Assembly (NCBI GenBank): GCA_019321725.1
Contig: CM033113.1
Coordinates: 10,478,001-10,542,000 of the forward strand
Reading direction: 5' to 3'
Source of the DNA: Paulownia fortunei
Lineage: Eukaryota > Streptophyta > Magnoliopsida > Lamiales > Paulowniaceae
Length of the DNA: 64,000 nt
Shown here: positions 10,079 through 22,915 of the stretch, in pieces
Layout of the letters: the number at the start of each line of letters is the position of its first letter
Numbering within the stretch: the stretch's first letter is position 1
Translations under genes and position numbers: made by a program
The notes under the pieces: generated by a model
Database searches by the model: none
What the model saw: only the letters and a program-made list of their open reading frames with translations
Told to the model about the DNA's origin: nothing

Positions 10079-11025
10079 ACAAACTTCTTCCTCTTGTACA
10101 GATATGATTTTCTTTACTTTTTTAAGTTCCATGGCTTCAACTTTTCTTATTAAACTAGCAAGCCTAACATTTAGATCATCTTCTTGACTAAGGTAATTAT
10201 TTTCTTTATTACTATTAGCAAGATTAGATCTAATAGAACCTTCGGATGAATTAACACTATATCATGATTGAGAGTTTTTTGCCAAATAATCTAGATATTT
10301 TGGGGCTTTATCAGGTCCTTTATCAAGAAACTCACCATTACATATTGTTTCAACAAATTATTTTGTTTGAAGAGTTAAACCTTCATAAAAGAAACTAATA
10401 AATGCCATTTTTTAAAATCATGATGTGGGCATGAATTCAACATATCTTTAAATCTTTCCCAACATTGAAAGAAAGCTTCATTCGAATTTTGATAAAAAAT
10501 TTGAATTTGTCTTTTCAAAGCATAAGTTTTATGAGTTGGAAAGATTTTTTTTCATAAATTCAGCTTGCATTTCTTGTCAAGTGCCAATTGACCTAGGTTT
10601 TAAAGAATTAAGCCAATTTTTTTGTTTTATTTTTTAAAGAAAAAGGAAATGATTTGAGCTTAACAATCTCATTTGTATAAATTTGATCATCAAAAGTGGC
10701 ACATACTTCATCAAATTCTTTTAAATACAAGTAAAGGCTTTCAGAGTCTAAACTATGGAAATTAGGAAGTAAAAGGATCATACCTGACTTGAATTGAAAG
10801 TTATTTGCATTCAGAGGAAAAATGAAACAAGAAGGAGAAGAATTTCGAGGAGGTTGCAAGTAATAACGTATGGTACGCACCTGTTGATTCTCATTTTCAT
10901 CCTGGACACTTTCATTTTCAGCCATGATGGAAGTGTGTGAAGATGATTCAAACAAATTTCCAAATGAAGTTTCAGAATTATTTCTAACTAAACGTCGAGA
11001 ATTATGACTACGATACCATATAACC
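10079..11025 (-). pseudogene. gag, 5' half, outer Athila/Tat-like element
   Basis: The frame at 10608-11027 includes MAENESVQDENENQQVRTIRYYLQPPRNSSPSCFIFP, then NNFQFKSGMILLLPNFHSLDSESLYLYLKEFDEVCATF, the N-terminal gag signature of Athila/Tat elements (RTxRDYLxPxR, IQLLPxFHGxxSExPYxHLxEFEEVC). From 10600 down to 10079 the gag core continues but is riddled with stops. It resumes across the nested insertion at 3290 with the zinc knuckle. Confidence 0.85.
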
Positions 11026-11101
11026 ATATATCCATAAAAAAAATAAACAAACTATATTTATAAAGGAAAAATATTAACAAACCTAAATACTTATCTTGCC
11101 T

Positions 11102-11119
11102 TCTCCAGCAATGACGCCA
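11102..11119 (-). other. Primer binding site, tRNA-Asp type, outer element
   Basis: TGGCGTCATTGCTGGAGA on the minus strand matches TGGCGCCGTTGCCGGGGA, the complement of the 3' end of tRNA-Asp, at 14 of 18 bases. The differences are C to T or G to A, as expected from decay of methylated cytosines. It lies six bases from the LTR edge. Confidence 0.8.
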
Positions 11120-11125
11120 AAAACT

Positions 11126-12741
11126 TGCTACAACTTTAAGGTTACAAACCTAAATGCAGGTTATATTAAATAATAAATTTTTCATGCGTCCGAAGTCAAT
11201 CTATAGGGAAGTTGTTTGAAGAATTTAAGTTTATATTTCTAAAAAAATGTAGTTTATGTGAATCAAAATATATGAACAATTAATGTATGTTGTAACTAAA
11301 GAAAAATCGAAATAATAAAAGCACTGAGGATTAGGGATTCACTCTTGAGTTTTGGATAGAAAAATGATTATTTATTCTTTTTACCTCTATTAATTACCAC
11401 AATTGGAATTCATACATAATGAAGGTTCCAATGAGAAGATATTATCAAATAACTCATGCAATAAGGTAATCATGATATTGTCTTACTATTGCAAATTATC
11501 TCTTAATGCCGATACTTATTTATAGGATTAAGCATTTATGCACACCTTTGTCCACAACAAATCAAGGTTTCACATTAGCAATCGGTGGGGTAAACCGTAC
11601 AATAAGTTAAATGAACCCAAGTATTTGTTGTGTCATTGGAGATACATAAATCAAGAATCACCACAAAACAGTAGAGTTTAAATCAAAAATAAAAATAATA
11701 ATACAACATACTTAAATATTTTCTACCCTTATAACCATTCTTCTTTCTTAATCAAGAGGTTCACCCTATTTTCTCAACAAAATAAAATTTAGAAAGACAT
11801 AATAAAAGTAGCAAAGACTAAAAATATAAGAGAAACTAGAGAATGCATTTCTATTACTACTAAAAAACTTACAATACTAGAAAACATACAAAGTAGATAA
11901 CTTAGCATAAAGAAACCTCTACCCCTCCCCCCCCCTCCTCTTACAAGTTTAATACATAGCCTATTTATAGTATTTAGAGTAAGCTAGATGCTAAACAAAT
12001 AATTGAGGGGTAAATCAAGTGGTATGCTAGTTGCCAAGAGTTGGTAAGTTGTTACACTAATTTCTTATCCACTGAATTAAATTGCACTTTTCGATCAAAT
12101 ACAGCCAGATTTTCAAAATACGTAAAGAATCAAAATTTTAGATATTTCGGTAATGATATATTTTGATATATCTATTTTCAAATTTGGCGGTCAGATAAAG
12201 GAGATATGGTCAAATAACTGAGTTATATCCAAGAGTCATCCTTTAACTGCAGCAGCAACTTGCAGACTATATTTTTATCATTTTAACACATTTTTACACC
12301 ACCTTGTATTCAGAAAACTTGTTTATTTACCTCTTTTGTATAACATATCCAAATTTCAACTCAAAACAAATTTGGCTCAACAGATATAACCTAATTGGTA
12401 AAATAAGCCAATATTGGGCTGACCTCTGATCCGAATTTTGGTGATACATTTTGTGCAACTAATTGGATGAATTTTCTGCTATCATCAAAACTGAATTGGG
12501 CTAAGATTCCAACATAAAAGTTGTATCTCTGTCTCTTATGTTTCAAATAAAATAAGCTTCAGGTCCATAGGGCTTTTGATCATGAAGTTATGCTCAAATT
12601 ACAAACACTGCACAAGTTTGGAAACATGCTTCCATTTATTCCCTAACACAAAACATTAATAAAACAATAATATTAACAAGAATAAAGCAAGAAAAGTATA
12701 ACGGATTTGATACAAAAATATGTCAAAATATACACTTATCA
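11126..12741 (-). repeat. 5' LTR of the outer Athila/Tat-like element
   Basis: Boundaries are inferred from the primer site and from TG...CA ends: the LTR begins TGATAAGTGTATATTTTGAC on the minus strand at 12741 and ends GTAGCA at 11126. The long LTR, about 1.6 kb, suits Athila/Tat. A TATA box CTATAAATAG lies at 11961-11970, followed by a C-rich run (11924-11939). The partner LTR is outside the window. Confidence 0.8.
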
Positions 12742-14858
12742 AATATCTCTTTATCTACAATTTTAAAGAAAAAATAAATCAGCCCCCATTATCTATTTTC
12801 TAGCTCCGTCTCTATTAATATTAAAATACAGAGTGTCAATGATCTTAAACTTCACTTAACATGATTTTAAAATATACTGAGCAAGCATAAAAAATAAAAC
12901 CATGTTTACAATACACTAGCATCCAAAAAAAGAACAAACCATGCTGAATAAAATCCAACCATAAACTACCTTTCTTTCCCCAAAAATAGAGGTAGTAGCT
13001 ATTGCATTTGTTTGTCTTTAATTTTTGGTTTTCTTGGGGTTTTTTAGCAGTAAATAAGTATTAGTTTGTGCAACTATATAAAATAACTTTTCACTAGTAA
13101 CACCTTTAGATGTGCATATAACAATAAAAGATTAACAAATTTTAAGATCAATTTTGTTTGTACAAATAAAACAACTAAAATATATCAACACATTAATCAA
13201 TATAATTAAAAAACCTAGTCTTAGCAAAAAGTATTCACCGCTCTGCTAGTCCACTATTCCTCTTTCCAATAAGATATTAAAATATAGGGATGGTAGTAGT
13301 AGAATAAATAAAGATTTTTTTGTCCCTCCTAAATACACTATAAAAAATAAATAAAGAAAAAAGAAAGAGTTTACCATACTAATATGTTGGAGTCGCCACC
13401 TGCCCACTTGGAAGTTAGTGTTTTAAAGTGCGCGAAAAGACTTGAGGTTAGCACATGGGAGGTGGGAGGAGGTGGGTTGAAGTCTCAAATGAAAATGATG
13501 GGGGAAGAGAAAAATGGTAAAAAAGGAAAAGTGAACCCTAGCCCTCTTTCGAAAAAAAGCACACATTAGTGATTCATTGGATGTAGAATCTAAATTTAAG
13601 CATATTCAATAATATTATTACTTGGTGTGAGTTAATGTGCATTTTTTTTTAATTTATTGTGCATGTGAATCTATAGTATTCATATTGAAATCTATAGTGT
13701 ATTTGAGTTGCAATATACATGCTGCATGTCCCTATTCCTGAAAAAATGTATTATATAAAAAATATCAAAGAAATTAGAAATTAGGGTTTCAATAGACAAT
13801 TTAAAATTCTTTGACTCTTTCTTCATTCTCATTATTTTGCGGATGAAATTCTTTAATACTTACTGCTTCATTGTCAAATGACTTTATCATGTTACAGATG
13901 AATATGAAAATAAGATCTATGAGGATAATATTTTCAAGTGCAGTAAGTATATAAATGAATAGTGGATAGAATCTCTTGATTCGCACTAATTATGAAAGAA
14001 TTACAAAATTCATTTTAACAAAAATATATAATACGACTATGAAATTGTGTTACATAACCTTTTTTAATGCAACAATGCTTAAGTCATCACTCTCCATCAA
14101 TTGCGCTCCATGTTATCTTGTGGGAAGACAAAATCTTAGTTAACCTAAAATAATGGAATGTCCTTTGAATCACTATCAAGTCCGTTAGAATGTTGATAAT
14201 ATTCATAGTATGACTTTAATTGTCAAATATTTGCCCGAAGTACAAGACATGAAACAAATTTCAAAAGACAAAATTTCCCTTTACTTTAACTAAAATTATC
14301 TGAATGTAAATACATATTGGAGATTTTTATGAAATATGGTGATTTACATGAATAGGCAATGAATTAGTTTAATCACAAGGTAAATACACGTACTAGTGAT
14401 GCATTGGATGCAGAAAATCCATATTTCAGCACATTAAAAAGTGTGATATATTTGGTGTGTGATTCTTGTGCATATTATTTTACATAACACTGTAATTCAT
14501 TTAGTAGAATTTATAAAGACATATATAGTGTTTAAGTTCCAATATAAATCTCCCAGTTCCTAACTAATACTATTGTGTAAAATAAAATAAAATTATCTAA
14601 GGATTTGGAATTTGTGGTTTTTCTATAATATACAGGTATATATTAACTATAATGTTAAATACACTAGCCATAAATAAATATACAGGCACACTGCCTCAGT
14701 GTATTATCAAATTCACTATTGTTCTAAGACAAAGCTAGGGTGGGTCGCCGCGCTTCCCCAACTCCACAAAAAATTAAATTTATTGTAAATTTTATATAAA
14801 AGATTCTTAAATTTTTGAAACTCAACCCACACCCCCCGCCTCAAAAAAATTAAGAATA
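12742..14858. repeat. Array unit A
   Basis: Full-length unit whose left edge is cut by the LTR of the Athila/Tat-like element. It contains the second part of element X (to about 13555), subunit 1 (about 13560-14395), the start of subunit 2 (about 14396-14620) and the beginning of the next X copy. Confidence 0.85.
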
Positions 14859-16456
14859 CCTCTTTATCTACAATTTTAAAGAAAAAATAAATCAGCCCCT
14901 AGTATCTATTTTCTGGCTCCGTCTCTATTAATATTAAAATACATAGTGTCAATGATCTTAAACTTCACTGAACATGATTTTAAAATATACTAAGCAAGCA
15001 TAAAAAATAAAACCATGTTTACAATACATTATCATCCAAAAAAAGAACAAACCATGCCCAATAAAATCCAGCCATAAACTACCTTTCTTTCCCCAAAAAT
15101 AAAGGTAGTAGCTATTGCATTTGTTTGTTATTGTTTTATGGTTTTCTTGGGTTTTTGTTTAGCAGTAAATAAGTATTAGTTTGTGCAACTATATAAAATA
15201 AATTTTCACTAATAACACCTTTAGATGTGCATATAACAATATGGAAATAAGATCTATGAGGATAATATTTTCAAGCGCAGTAAGTATATAAATGAACAGT
15301 GGATAGAATCATTTGATTCGCATTAATTATGAAAGAATTACAAAATTCATTTTAACAAAAATATATCATACTATTGTGAAATTATGTTACATGACCTTTT
15401 TAAATGCAACAATGCTTAAGTCATCACTCTCCATCAATTGCATTCTATGTTATCTTGTGGAAGACGTAATCTTAATGGAATGTCCTTTGAATCACTATCA
15501 ATATGACTTTGATTGTCAAATATTTGCCCGAAGTACAAGACATGATACAAATTTTAAAACACAAAATTACCCTTTGTGAGACATTAGACAAGATAGTTTC
15601 ACAAGGTTTAACTAAAATTATCTCAATGTAAATACATATTGGAGAGTTTTATGAAATGTGGTGATTTACATGCATAGGCAATGAATTAGTTTAATCACAA
15701 GGTAAAAACACGTACTAGTGATGCATTGAATGCAGAAAATCCAAATTTGAGCACATCAAATAGTGTGATATATTTGGTGTGCGATTCTTGTGCATATTAT
15801 TTTATAGTGCAATTCATTTAGTAGAAATTATAAAGACATCTACAGTGTTTAAGTTACAATATAGATCTCCCAGTTCCTAACTAATACTTTTGTGTAAAAA
15901 TAAAATAAAAGTATCTAAGGATTTGAAATTTGTGGTTTTTTATAATATACAGGTATATATTATCTATAATGTTAAATACACTGGCCATAAATAAATATAC
16001 AGGCACACTACCTTAATTTGAGCACATCAAATAGTGTGATATATTTGGTGTGTGCGATTCTTGTGCATATTATTTTACATAATAGTGCAATTCATTTAGT
16101 ACAAATTATAAAGACATCTATAGTGTTTAAGTTACAATATAAATCTCCCAGTTCCTAACTAATACTATTGTGTAAAAATAAAATAAAATTATCTAAGGAT
16201 TTGGAATTTGTGGTTTTTTTTAATAATATACAGGTATATATTAACTATAATGTTAAATACACTAGCCATAAATAAATATACAGGCACACTGCCTTAGTGT
16301 ATTATCAAATTCACTATTGTTCTAAGACAAAGCTAGGGTGGGTCACGTCGCCTCCCCAACTCCACAAAAAATTTAAATTATTGCAAATTTTATATGAAAT
16401 ATTCTTAAATTTTTTAAACTCACCCCCCACTCCCCACCTCAAAAAAATTAAGAATA
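14859..16456. repeat. Array unit B, deleted and locally duplicated
   Basis: It follows unit A to about 15240, then jumps from the ataacaat phrase to atggaaataagatc, losing about 775 bp that unit A has at 13127-13900. About 272 bp (15745-16016) are then tandemly repeated at 16017-16290. Both changes are absent from A, C and D, so they arose within this copy. Confidence 0.82.
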
Positions 16457-18594
16457 CCTCTTTATCTAAAATTTTAAAGAAAAAATAGATCAACCCCCTA
16501 GTATCTATTCTCTGACTCCGTCTCTGTTAATATTAAAATACAGAGTGTCAATGATCCTAAACTTCACTGAACATGATTTTAAAATATACTAAGCAAGAAA
16601 TAAAAAATAAAACCATGTTTACAATATACTAGCATCCAAAAAAAGAACAAATCATGCCCAATAAAATCAAGCCATACACTACCTTTCTTCCCCAAAAATA
16701 AAGGTAGTAGCTATTGAATTTGTTTGTCTTTATTTTTTGATTTTCTTGGGTCTTTTTGGCTACAAATAAGTATTAGTTTGTGCAACTATAAAAAATAAAT
16801 TTTCACTAGTAACACCTTTAGATGTGCATATAACAATAAAAGATTAACAAATTTTAAGATCAATTTTGTTTGTACAAATAAAAATAACTAAAATATATCA
16901 ACACATTAATCAATATAATTAAAAAACTAAGTCTTAACAAAAACTCTTCGCCCGCTCTACTAGTCCACTATTCCCCTTTCCGATAAGATATTAAAATATA
17001 GGGATGGTAGTAGTAGCAGAAATAAAAACTTCCTTGTCCCTCCTAAATACACTATAAAAAATAAATAAAAAAATTAAAGAGTTTACCATACTAATACGTT
17101 GGAGTCACCGCCTGCCCACTGGGAATTTAGTGGTTTAAAGTTTGCGAAAAGACTTGAGGTTGGCACAGGAGGTGGGACGAGGTGGGTTGAAGTCTCAAAT
17201 AAAAATGATGGGGAAGAGGAAAACGGTAAAAAAGGAAAAGTGAACCCTAGCCCGCTTTAAAAAAAAGCACACATTAGTGATGCATTGGACGTAGAATCCA
17301 AATTTGAGCATATTCATTAATATTATAACTTGGTGTGCGTTAATGTGCATTTTTTTTTTTAATTTATTGTACATGTGAATCTATAGTATTCATATTGAAA
17401 TCTATAGTGTATTTGAGTTGCAAGATGCATGCAGCATGGGCCTTTTTCCAAAAAAGTGTATTATATAAAAAAATATCTAAGAAATTAGAAATTAGGGTTT
17501 CAATAGATAATTTAAAATTTTTTGAGTCTTTCTTCATTCTCATTATGTTTGCGGATGAAATCCTTTGATACTTACTGCTTCATTGTCAAATGACTTTATC
17601 ATGTTACGGATGAATATGGAAATAAGATCTATAAGGATAATATTTTCATGCGCAATAAGTATATAAATGAATAGTGGATAGAATCACTTGATTCGTACTA
17701 ATTATGAAAGAATTACAAAATTCATTTTAACAAAAATATATAATACTACTATGAAATTATGTTACATAACCTTTTTTAATGCAACAATGCTTAAGTCATC
17801 ACTCTCCAATTGCGCTCCATGTTATCTTGTGGGAAGACATAATCTTAGTTAACCTAAAATAATATCAAGATCGTTAGAATGTTGATAATATTCACAATAT
17901 GACTTTAATTGTCAAATGTTTGCCCGAAGTACAAGATACTCAATACAAGATATGATACAAATTTTAAAAGATTAAATTACCCTTTGCGAGAAATTAGACA
18001 AGATAGTTTCACAAGGTTTAACTAAAACTATCTCAATGTATATTGGAGATTTTTATGAAATATGGTGATTTACATGCATAGGCAATAAATTAGTTTAATC
18101 ACAAGGTAAAAGCACGTACTAGTGATGCATTGGATGCAAGAAATCTAGATTTGAGCACATCAAATAATGTGATATATTTGGTGTGTGATTCTTGTGCATA
18201 TTATTTTACATAATAGTGTAATTCATTTAGTAGAAATTATAAAGACATCTACAGTGTTTAAGTTATAATATAAATCTCCCAGTTCCTAACTAATACTATT
18301 GTGTAAAAATAAAATAAAATTATCTAAGGATTTGGAATTTATGTTTTTTTTATAATATACAAGTATATATTAACTATAATGTTAAATACACAGCCATAAA
18401 TAAATATACAGGCACACTATCTTAGTGTATTATTAAATTCACTAATGTTCTAAGACAAAGCTGGTAGGCCGCGGTACCCCCTCCCAACTCCACAAAAAAA
18501 TTAAATTATTGTAAATTTTATATAAAAGATTCTTAAATTTTTGAAACTCACTCCCCACCTCCCGCCTCAAAAAAATTAAGAATACCTCTTTATC
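16457..18594. repeat. Array unit C
   Basis: Full-length unit (2138 bp) collinear with A and D. It includes the G-rich segment near 17165-17185 and both 0.85-kb subunits. Confidence 0.85.
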
Positions 18595-19400
18595 TACAAT
18601 TTAAAAAAAAAACTAAATCAGCCCTCTGGAATTTATTTTCTGGCTCCATCTCTGTTAATATTAAAATACAGTGTGTCAATGATCTTAAACTTCATTGAAC
18701 ATGATTTTAAAATATACTGAGCAAGCATAAAAAATAAAACCATGTTTACAATACATTAGCAACCAAAAAAAGAACAAACCATGCCCAATAAAATCCAGCC
18801 ATAAACTACTTTTCTTTCCAAAAAATAGAGGCAGTAGCCATTACATTTGTTTGTCTTTGCTTTTTGGTTTTCTTGGGGTTTTTTTTAGTAGTAAATAAGT
18901 ATTAGTTTGTGCAACTATATAAAATAAATTTTCAATAGTAACACCTTTAGATGTGCATATAACAATAAAAGATTAACAAATTTTAAGATCAATTGTTTGT
19001 ACAAATAAAACAACTAAAATTTATCAACGCATTAATCAATATAATTAAAAATCTCTCTTAGCAAAAACTCTTCACCCGCTCTACTAGTCCACTATTCCCC
19101 TTTTCCGATAAGATATTAAAATATTGGGATGGTAGTAGTAGCAGAAATAAAGATTTTCTTGTCTCTCCTAAATACACTATAAAAAATAAATAAATAATAA
19201 ATAAAATAAAAGAGTTTACCATACTAATATGTTGGAGTCATCGCATGCCCACTTGGAAGTTAGTGTTTTAAAGTGTGCGAAAAGACTTGAGGTTGGCACA
19301 TGGGAGGTGGGAGGAGGTTGGTTGAAGTCTCAAATGAAAATGATGGTGGAAGAGGAAAACGGTAAAAAAGGAAAAGTGAACCCTAGCCCTCTTTCGACTA
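18346..19400. mobile_element. Dispersed repeat X, reference full-length copy
   Basis: A segment of about 1.05 kb starting near ataatatacaagtatatattaa and ending near ccctctttcgac. It recurs inside array units (16222-17262, partly at 12742-13555 and 14622-15240) and in unrelated flanks at 23975-25018 and 58927-59884. Recurrence with different neighbours implies it moved or was copied as a unit. Inside, on the minus strand, is a GGAGCCAG stretch followed by a G-run, a phrase common at ends of plant repeats. No transposase, LTR or clear terminal inverted repeat is visible, so the class is unknown. Confidence 0.6.
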
Positions 19401-20503
19401 AAGCACACATTAGTGATGCATTGGATGTAGGAATCCAAATTTGAGCATATTCAATAATATTATTACTTGGTTTGCATTAATGTGTATTTTTTTTTAATTT
19501 ATTGTGCATGTGAATCTATAGTATTCATATTGAAATCTATAGTGTATTTGAGTTGCAAGATGCATGCAGCATGCCCTTTTTCTAAAAAAGTGTATTATAT
19601 AAAAAAATATCTAAGAAATTAGAAATTAGGGTTTCAATAGATAATTTAAAATTTTTTGAGTCTTTCTTCATTCTCATTACGTTTGCGGATGAAATTCTTT
19701 GATACTTAATGCTTCATTGTCAAATGACTTTATCATGTTACGGATGAATATGAAAATAAGATCTATGAGGATAATATTTTCAAGTGCAATTAAGTATATA
19801 AATGAATAGTCGATAGAATCACTTGATTCGCACTAATTATGAAAGAATTACAAAATTCATTTTAACAAAAATATATAATACTACTATGAAATTATGTTAC
19901 ATAACCTTTTTTAATGCAACAATGCTTAAGTCATCACTCTCCATCAATTACGCTCCATGTTATCTTGTGGGAAGACATAATCTTAGTTAACTTAAAATAA
20001 TGGAATGTCCTCTGAATCACTATCAAGTCCGTTAGAATGTTGATAATATTCACAGTATGACTTTAATTGTCAAATATTTGCCAGAAGTACAAGATACTCA
20101 ATACAAGATATGATACAAATTTTAAAAGATAAAATTACCCTTTGCGATACATTAGACAAGATAGTTTCGCAAGGTTTAACTAAAATTATCTGAATGTAAA
20201 TACATATTGGAGATTTTTATGAAATATAGTGATTTACATGCATAGGCAATGAATTAGTTTAATCACAAGGTAAAAACATGTACTAGTGATGCATTGGACG
20301 CAGGAAATCCATATTTGAGCACATCAAATAGTGTGATATATTTGGCGTGCAATTCTTGTGCATATTATTTTACATAATAGTGCAATTCATTTAGTAGAAA
20401 TTATAAAGACATCTATAGTGTTTTAAGTTACAATATGCATCTTCTAGTTCCTAACTAATACTATTGTGTAAAATAAAAAAAATATCTTAGGATTTGGAAT
20501 TTG
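18595..20503. repeat. Array unit D, last of the array
   Basis: Collinear with unit C up to about 20500. There the other units switch into element X, but D continues into diverged sequence of the older 0.85-kb subunit type (20504-20760). D therefore shows the uninterrupted site where X sits in the other units. Confidence 0.8.
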
Positions 20504-21110
20504 AGGTTTTTATAGACAATCTATAGTTCTTTGAGTCTTTGTTCATTCTCATTTTGTGTGTCAATCGATGAAATTCTTTGATACTTATTGCTTGATTGTC
20601 AAATGCACATTTTCACATGCTATAGATGAATATAGAAATAAGTTCTATGAAGATAACATTTTTTAATGTAGTAGGCATATCTGTATACAGTAAGTAGAAT
20701 CACTTATTCACACTAATTGTGAAAGATTTACTAAATGCTTACAAGTTGTCAGTCTTTAAATTTCCTTTTCTTGTGAATATAATTAGAAAGACTTCCCATG
20801 CTTTTTATGCGAAAAACTTGTAAGTCATAACAGCATATGACAGTCAAATATATTAGCAATTTGTATTTTCGATTATAAGGTACATATGTGGAATGAAATA
20901 ACTTTGCTTACTACATTAATTTGTTACACCATAACAATTCAAATTTAGAACGATACAAAAATAAACAACTCATTTGTGTGTATGTACTATATTTCGATAA
21001 TTGTTTGGACAACAAGTTGTTCATGTTTTTGTAATTTCTGTCACTTGTATTTTATTGCTCCATTGAATTATATCATAAACCACTTACAGTGCACATATTC
21101 TTATTTGGTT
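20504..21110. other. Non-coding, diverged array subunit
   Basis: Continues the 0.85-kb subunit pattern (gatgaaattctttgatactta, then aaataagttctatgaagataac) and matches 49740-50290. No coding signal seen. Confidence 0.6.
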
Positions 21111-21115
21111 TTTAG

Positions 21116-21224
21116 GACTTATTTTGAAGCATTTTTCAGGCATATGTAGATTAAAAAGCCACTGTAAATTTCAGAAGGCATGGATTTACTTGCTCGTAAA
21201 AGGGCAAAAGAAATCTTAAGTTTG
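21116..21224 (+). pseudogene. Exon-like island, arm 1 copy, 11 bp shorter
   Basis: Preceded by a pyrimidine-rich tatttggtttttag and followed by gtatgt, so it looks like an internal exon. It aligns with 50305-50424 but is 11 bp shorter, which breaks the frame. The phrase aaaaagccactg and the stretch cagaaggcatggatttac are nearly identical in both copies while neighbouring DNA is more diverged. I do not recognise the protein. Confidence 0.4.
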
Positions 21225-21807
21225 GTATGTTTTCTCCATAAGTTCCCTAGTTTATGTTTTCAGTAAGGTAAATAGGTGAGGAAGTATAAGAGATAAGTTG
21301 TAAATAAAAAAAAAATTGGTGGCAAACTAAACCTAGGTCTCTTAAGTGAATGTGGGACCTCTTAGAATAAGAAAAAAGAAAAAACTCAATTTTTGACAAA
21401 ATGATTTGATATACACATGGAAGTAACACATAATTATGTTAGTTGCTTAAAAAATCATAAAATAGATCTTCTGATGCAAGAATGATATTTTGTATCAGTT
21501 TTAAGTTTTCAATTACGGAATGACATTTGATGCATGAATAATATTTTGTATCAGTTCTAAGCTTTTCAATTACGGAATGACATGAGATGCTTATTTAATT
21601 TACATTTCTACAACAATGATAATAAGGTAATACTAGTTCATCCAAATAATTAAGCTGACATTTGGTCGAATCTAAACTGCATACGTATGCATTCAAATTG
21701 AGGTAAGATATTTGTATACAAACCTATATACCATTAAATCCAAAAACATATTTCATTTTGTGCTTCAACATAACAACATCAAGTTTACTCCTCCAAATCT
21801 ATATAAT

Positions 21808-22915
21808 CAGGGGCAGAGCCAGAATTTCAGTCTTAGGGGGCGAAATTCGATCATCAAAAATATAATATTAATTATTTTTTTTATTTATAAAAATATTTTT
21901 ATTGTAATTTTTTATTAACTAATTATTAAAAAAAATACAACTATAAATAAAAATATGATATTTATACATAAATTTCTCATACATGTTATATCTGCCTAAG
22001 TATTCGAACAAAAAAACAACAACTCTTAAATGAAAATGAGAATCAATTCTAATTTAATCTAACACAAAACAAAAATTAACTTACAAGCTTAGAAAATATA
22101 AATCGGATATTAGAGTAATTCCATAGTTTCATTACAATCTTATGAATCATTATTAAGTGTTCAAAATTATCTTATTATTGTAAAAAAAATATATTATTCA
22201 AATAAATTATAGTTTATATAAGTAGCTATACATTTATAAAAGATTACTTGAGAAAAAAATTTCAACAAAAAAATTAATTTTAATGTTCTAATTGTGATAT
22301 TGTTAAATGATATTTTAAATTGTAACAAAAAATAAAATGAGAATATAATTCTTATTGGACCAAACAAAATTGAAAAGTAAATGAAACCCAAAGTATTAGA
22401 CAAAGAAAACACAATAAAATAAATAAATTATATAAATGTGAATGAAAAAATATTATAAGTAAACAATGAATTAAAAATATATTAAAAAACTGATGAAGTT
22501 CTTAATTATTTTTATTGAGAAAGAGAACTATTGTTTAAATAAAAATAATTCTTAACATTATAAAAATTTATAATAACATGTCAAAAATAGATTTGTCAAT
22601 CAAGCTTCCTTCCAAAAACTAACAAATAAATATAAAAAAAATAACAATAATGAGTACTTTTTGACTAATATAAACCATATTTGTAGAGACAAAATCATAA
22701 TAAAATTTTAATAGTACAAATACCTTTTAAAACTTTATATTAATAATGATCACCTAAAATTTGAAAAAATGAAGTTTCAAATAATTTAGAATATTTTTAA
22801 ATTTACATATTCAAATAAAATTATAAAAATTTGAGGGGGGAGGAGCAATTGAGATAATTTCACAATTTAAAAGTGGGCAAAATTTTTAATTTTATTAAAT
22901 TTTGTAAACAAAATT
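21808..22915. mobile_element. Insertion of about 1.1 kb relative to arm 2, unknown repeat
   Basis: Arm 1 leaves the shared sequence after tcctccaaatctatata and returns at about 22920 (aaccatttgtggttgatga); arm 2 lacks the intervening DNA. It starts with a gggcagagccagaattt phrase and a G-run and ends with a ggggggaggagcaa phrase, features common in old plant transposon remnants. The interior is very AT-rich and non-coding. No target duplication is evident. Confidence 0.4.

Larger units (their letters stand above)
1..12741 (-). mobile_element. Athila/Tat-like Ty3/gypsy retrotransposon, degenerate, left end outside window
   Basis: Read on the minus strand the order is LTR (11126-12741), tRNA-Asp-type primer site, gag, protease, RT, RNase H and the start of integrase, which runs off the window at base 1. 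This Ty3/gypsy order, the Asp primer site, an LTR that starts TGATAAGTG and ends AGCA, and the wording of gag, protease and RT all suit the Athila/Tat lineage. Every coding domain carries stops or frameshifts, so the element is dead. A second retrotransposon (3291-10078) is nested in gag. The right edge abuts a tandem-repeat unit; the bases just outside (aatat) could be one half of a target duplication, but the other half lies outside the window. Confidence 0.88.
12742..20503. repeat. Tandem array of about 2.1-kb non-coding units
   Basis: The phrase cctctttatct recurs at 14859, 16457 and 18595, and (truncated by the retrotransposon) at 12747, and all sequence between recurs in order with small changes. 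This gives units of about 2117, 1598, 2138 and 1909+ bp. No conserved long reading frame runs through the units, so it is non-coding. Each unit is itself composite: a dispersed element of about 1.05 kb (here called X) plus two diverged subunits of about 0.85 kb that share the phrase gtgatgcattggatg. Confidence 0.88.

Noticed and set aside
13384..13569. Open frame in the array unit (also at 19229-19444 and 24893-25075)
   Set aside because: It lies inside element X; the frame is shifted or interrupted in other copies and has no domain. Repeat shadow.
12742..20503. CRISPR-like or ribosomal spacer repeats
   Set aside because: Units are about 2.1 kb with no short regular spacers and no rRNA sequence; the host is a plant.
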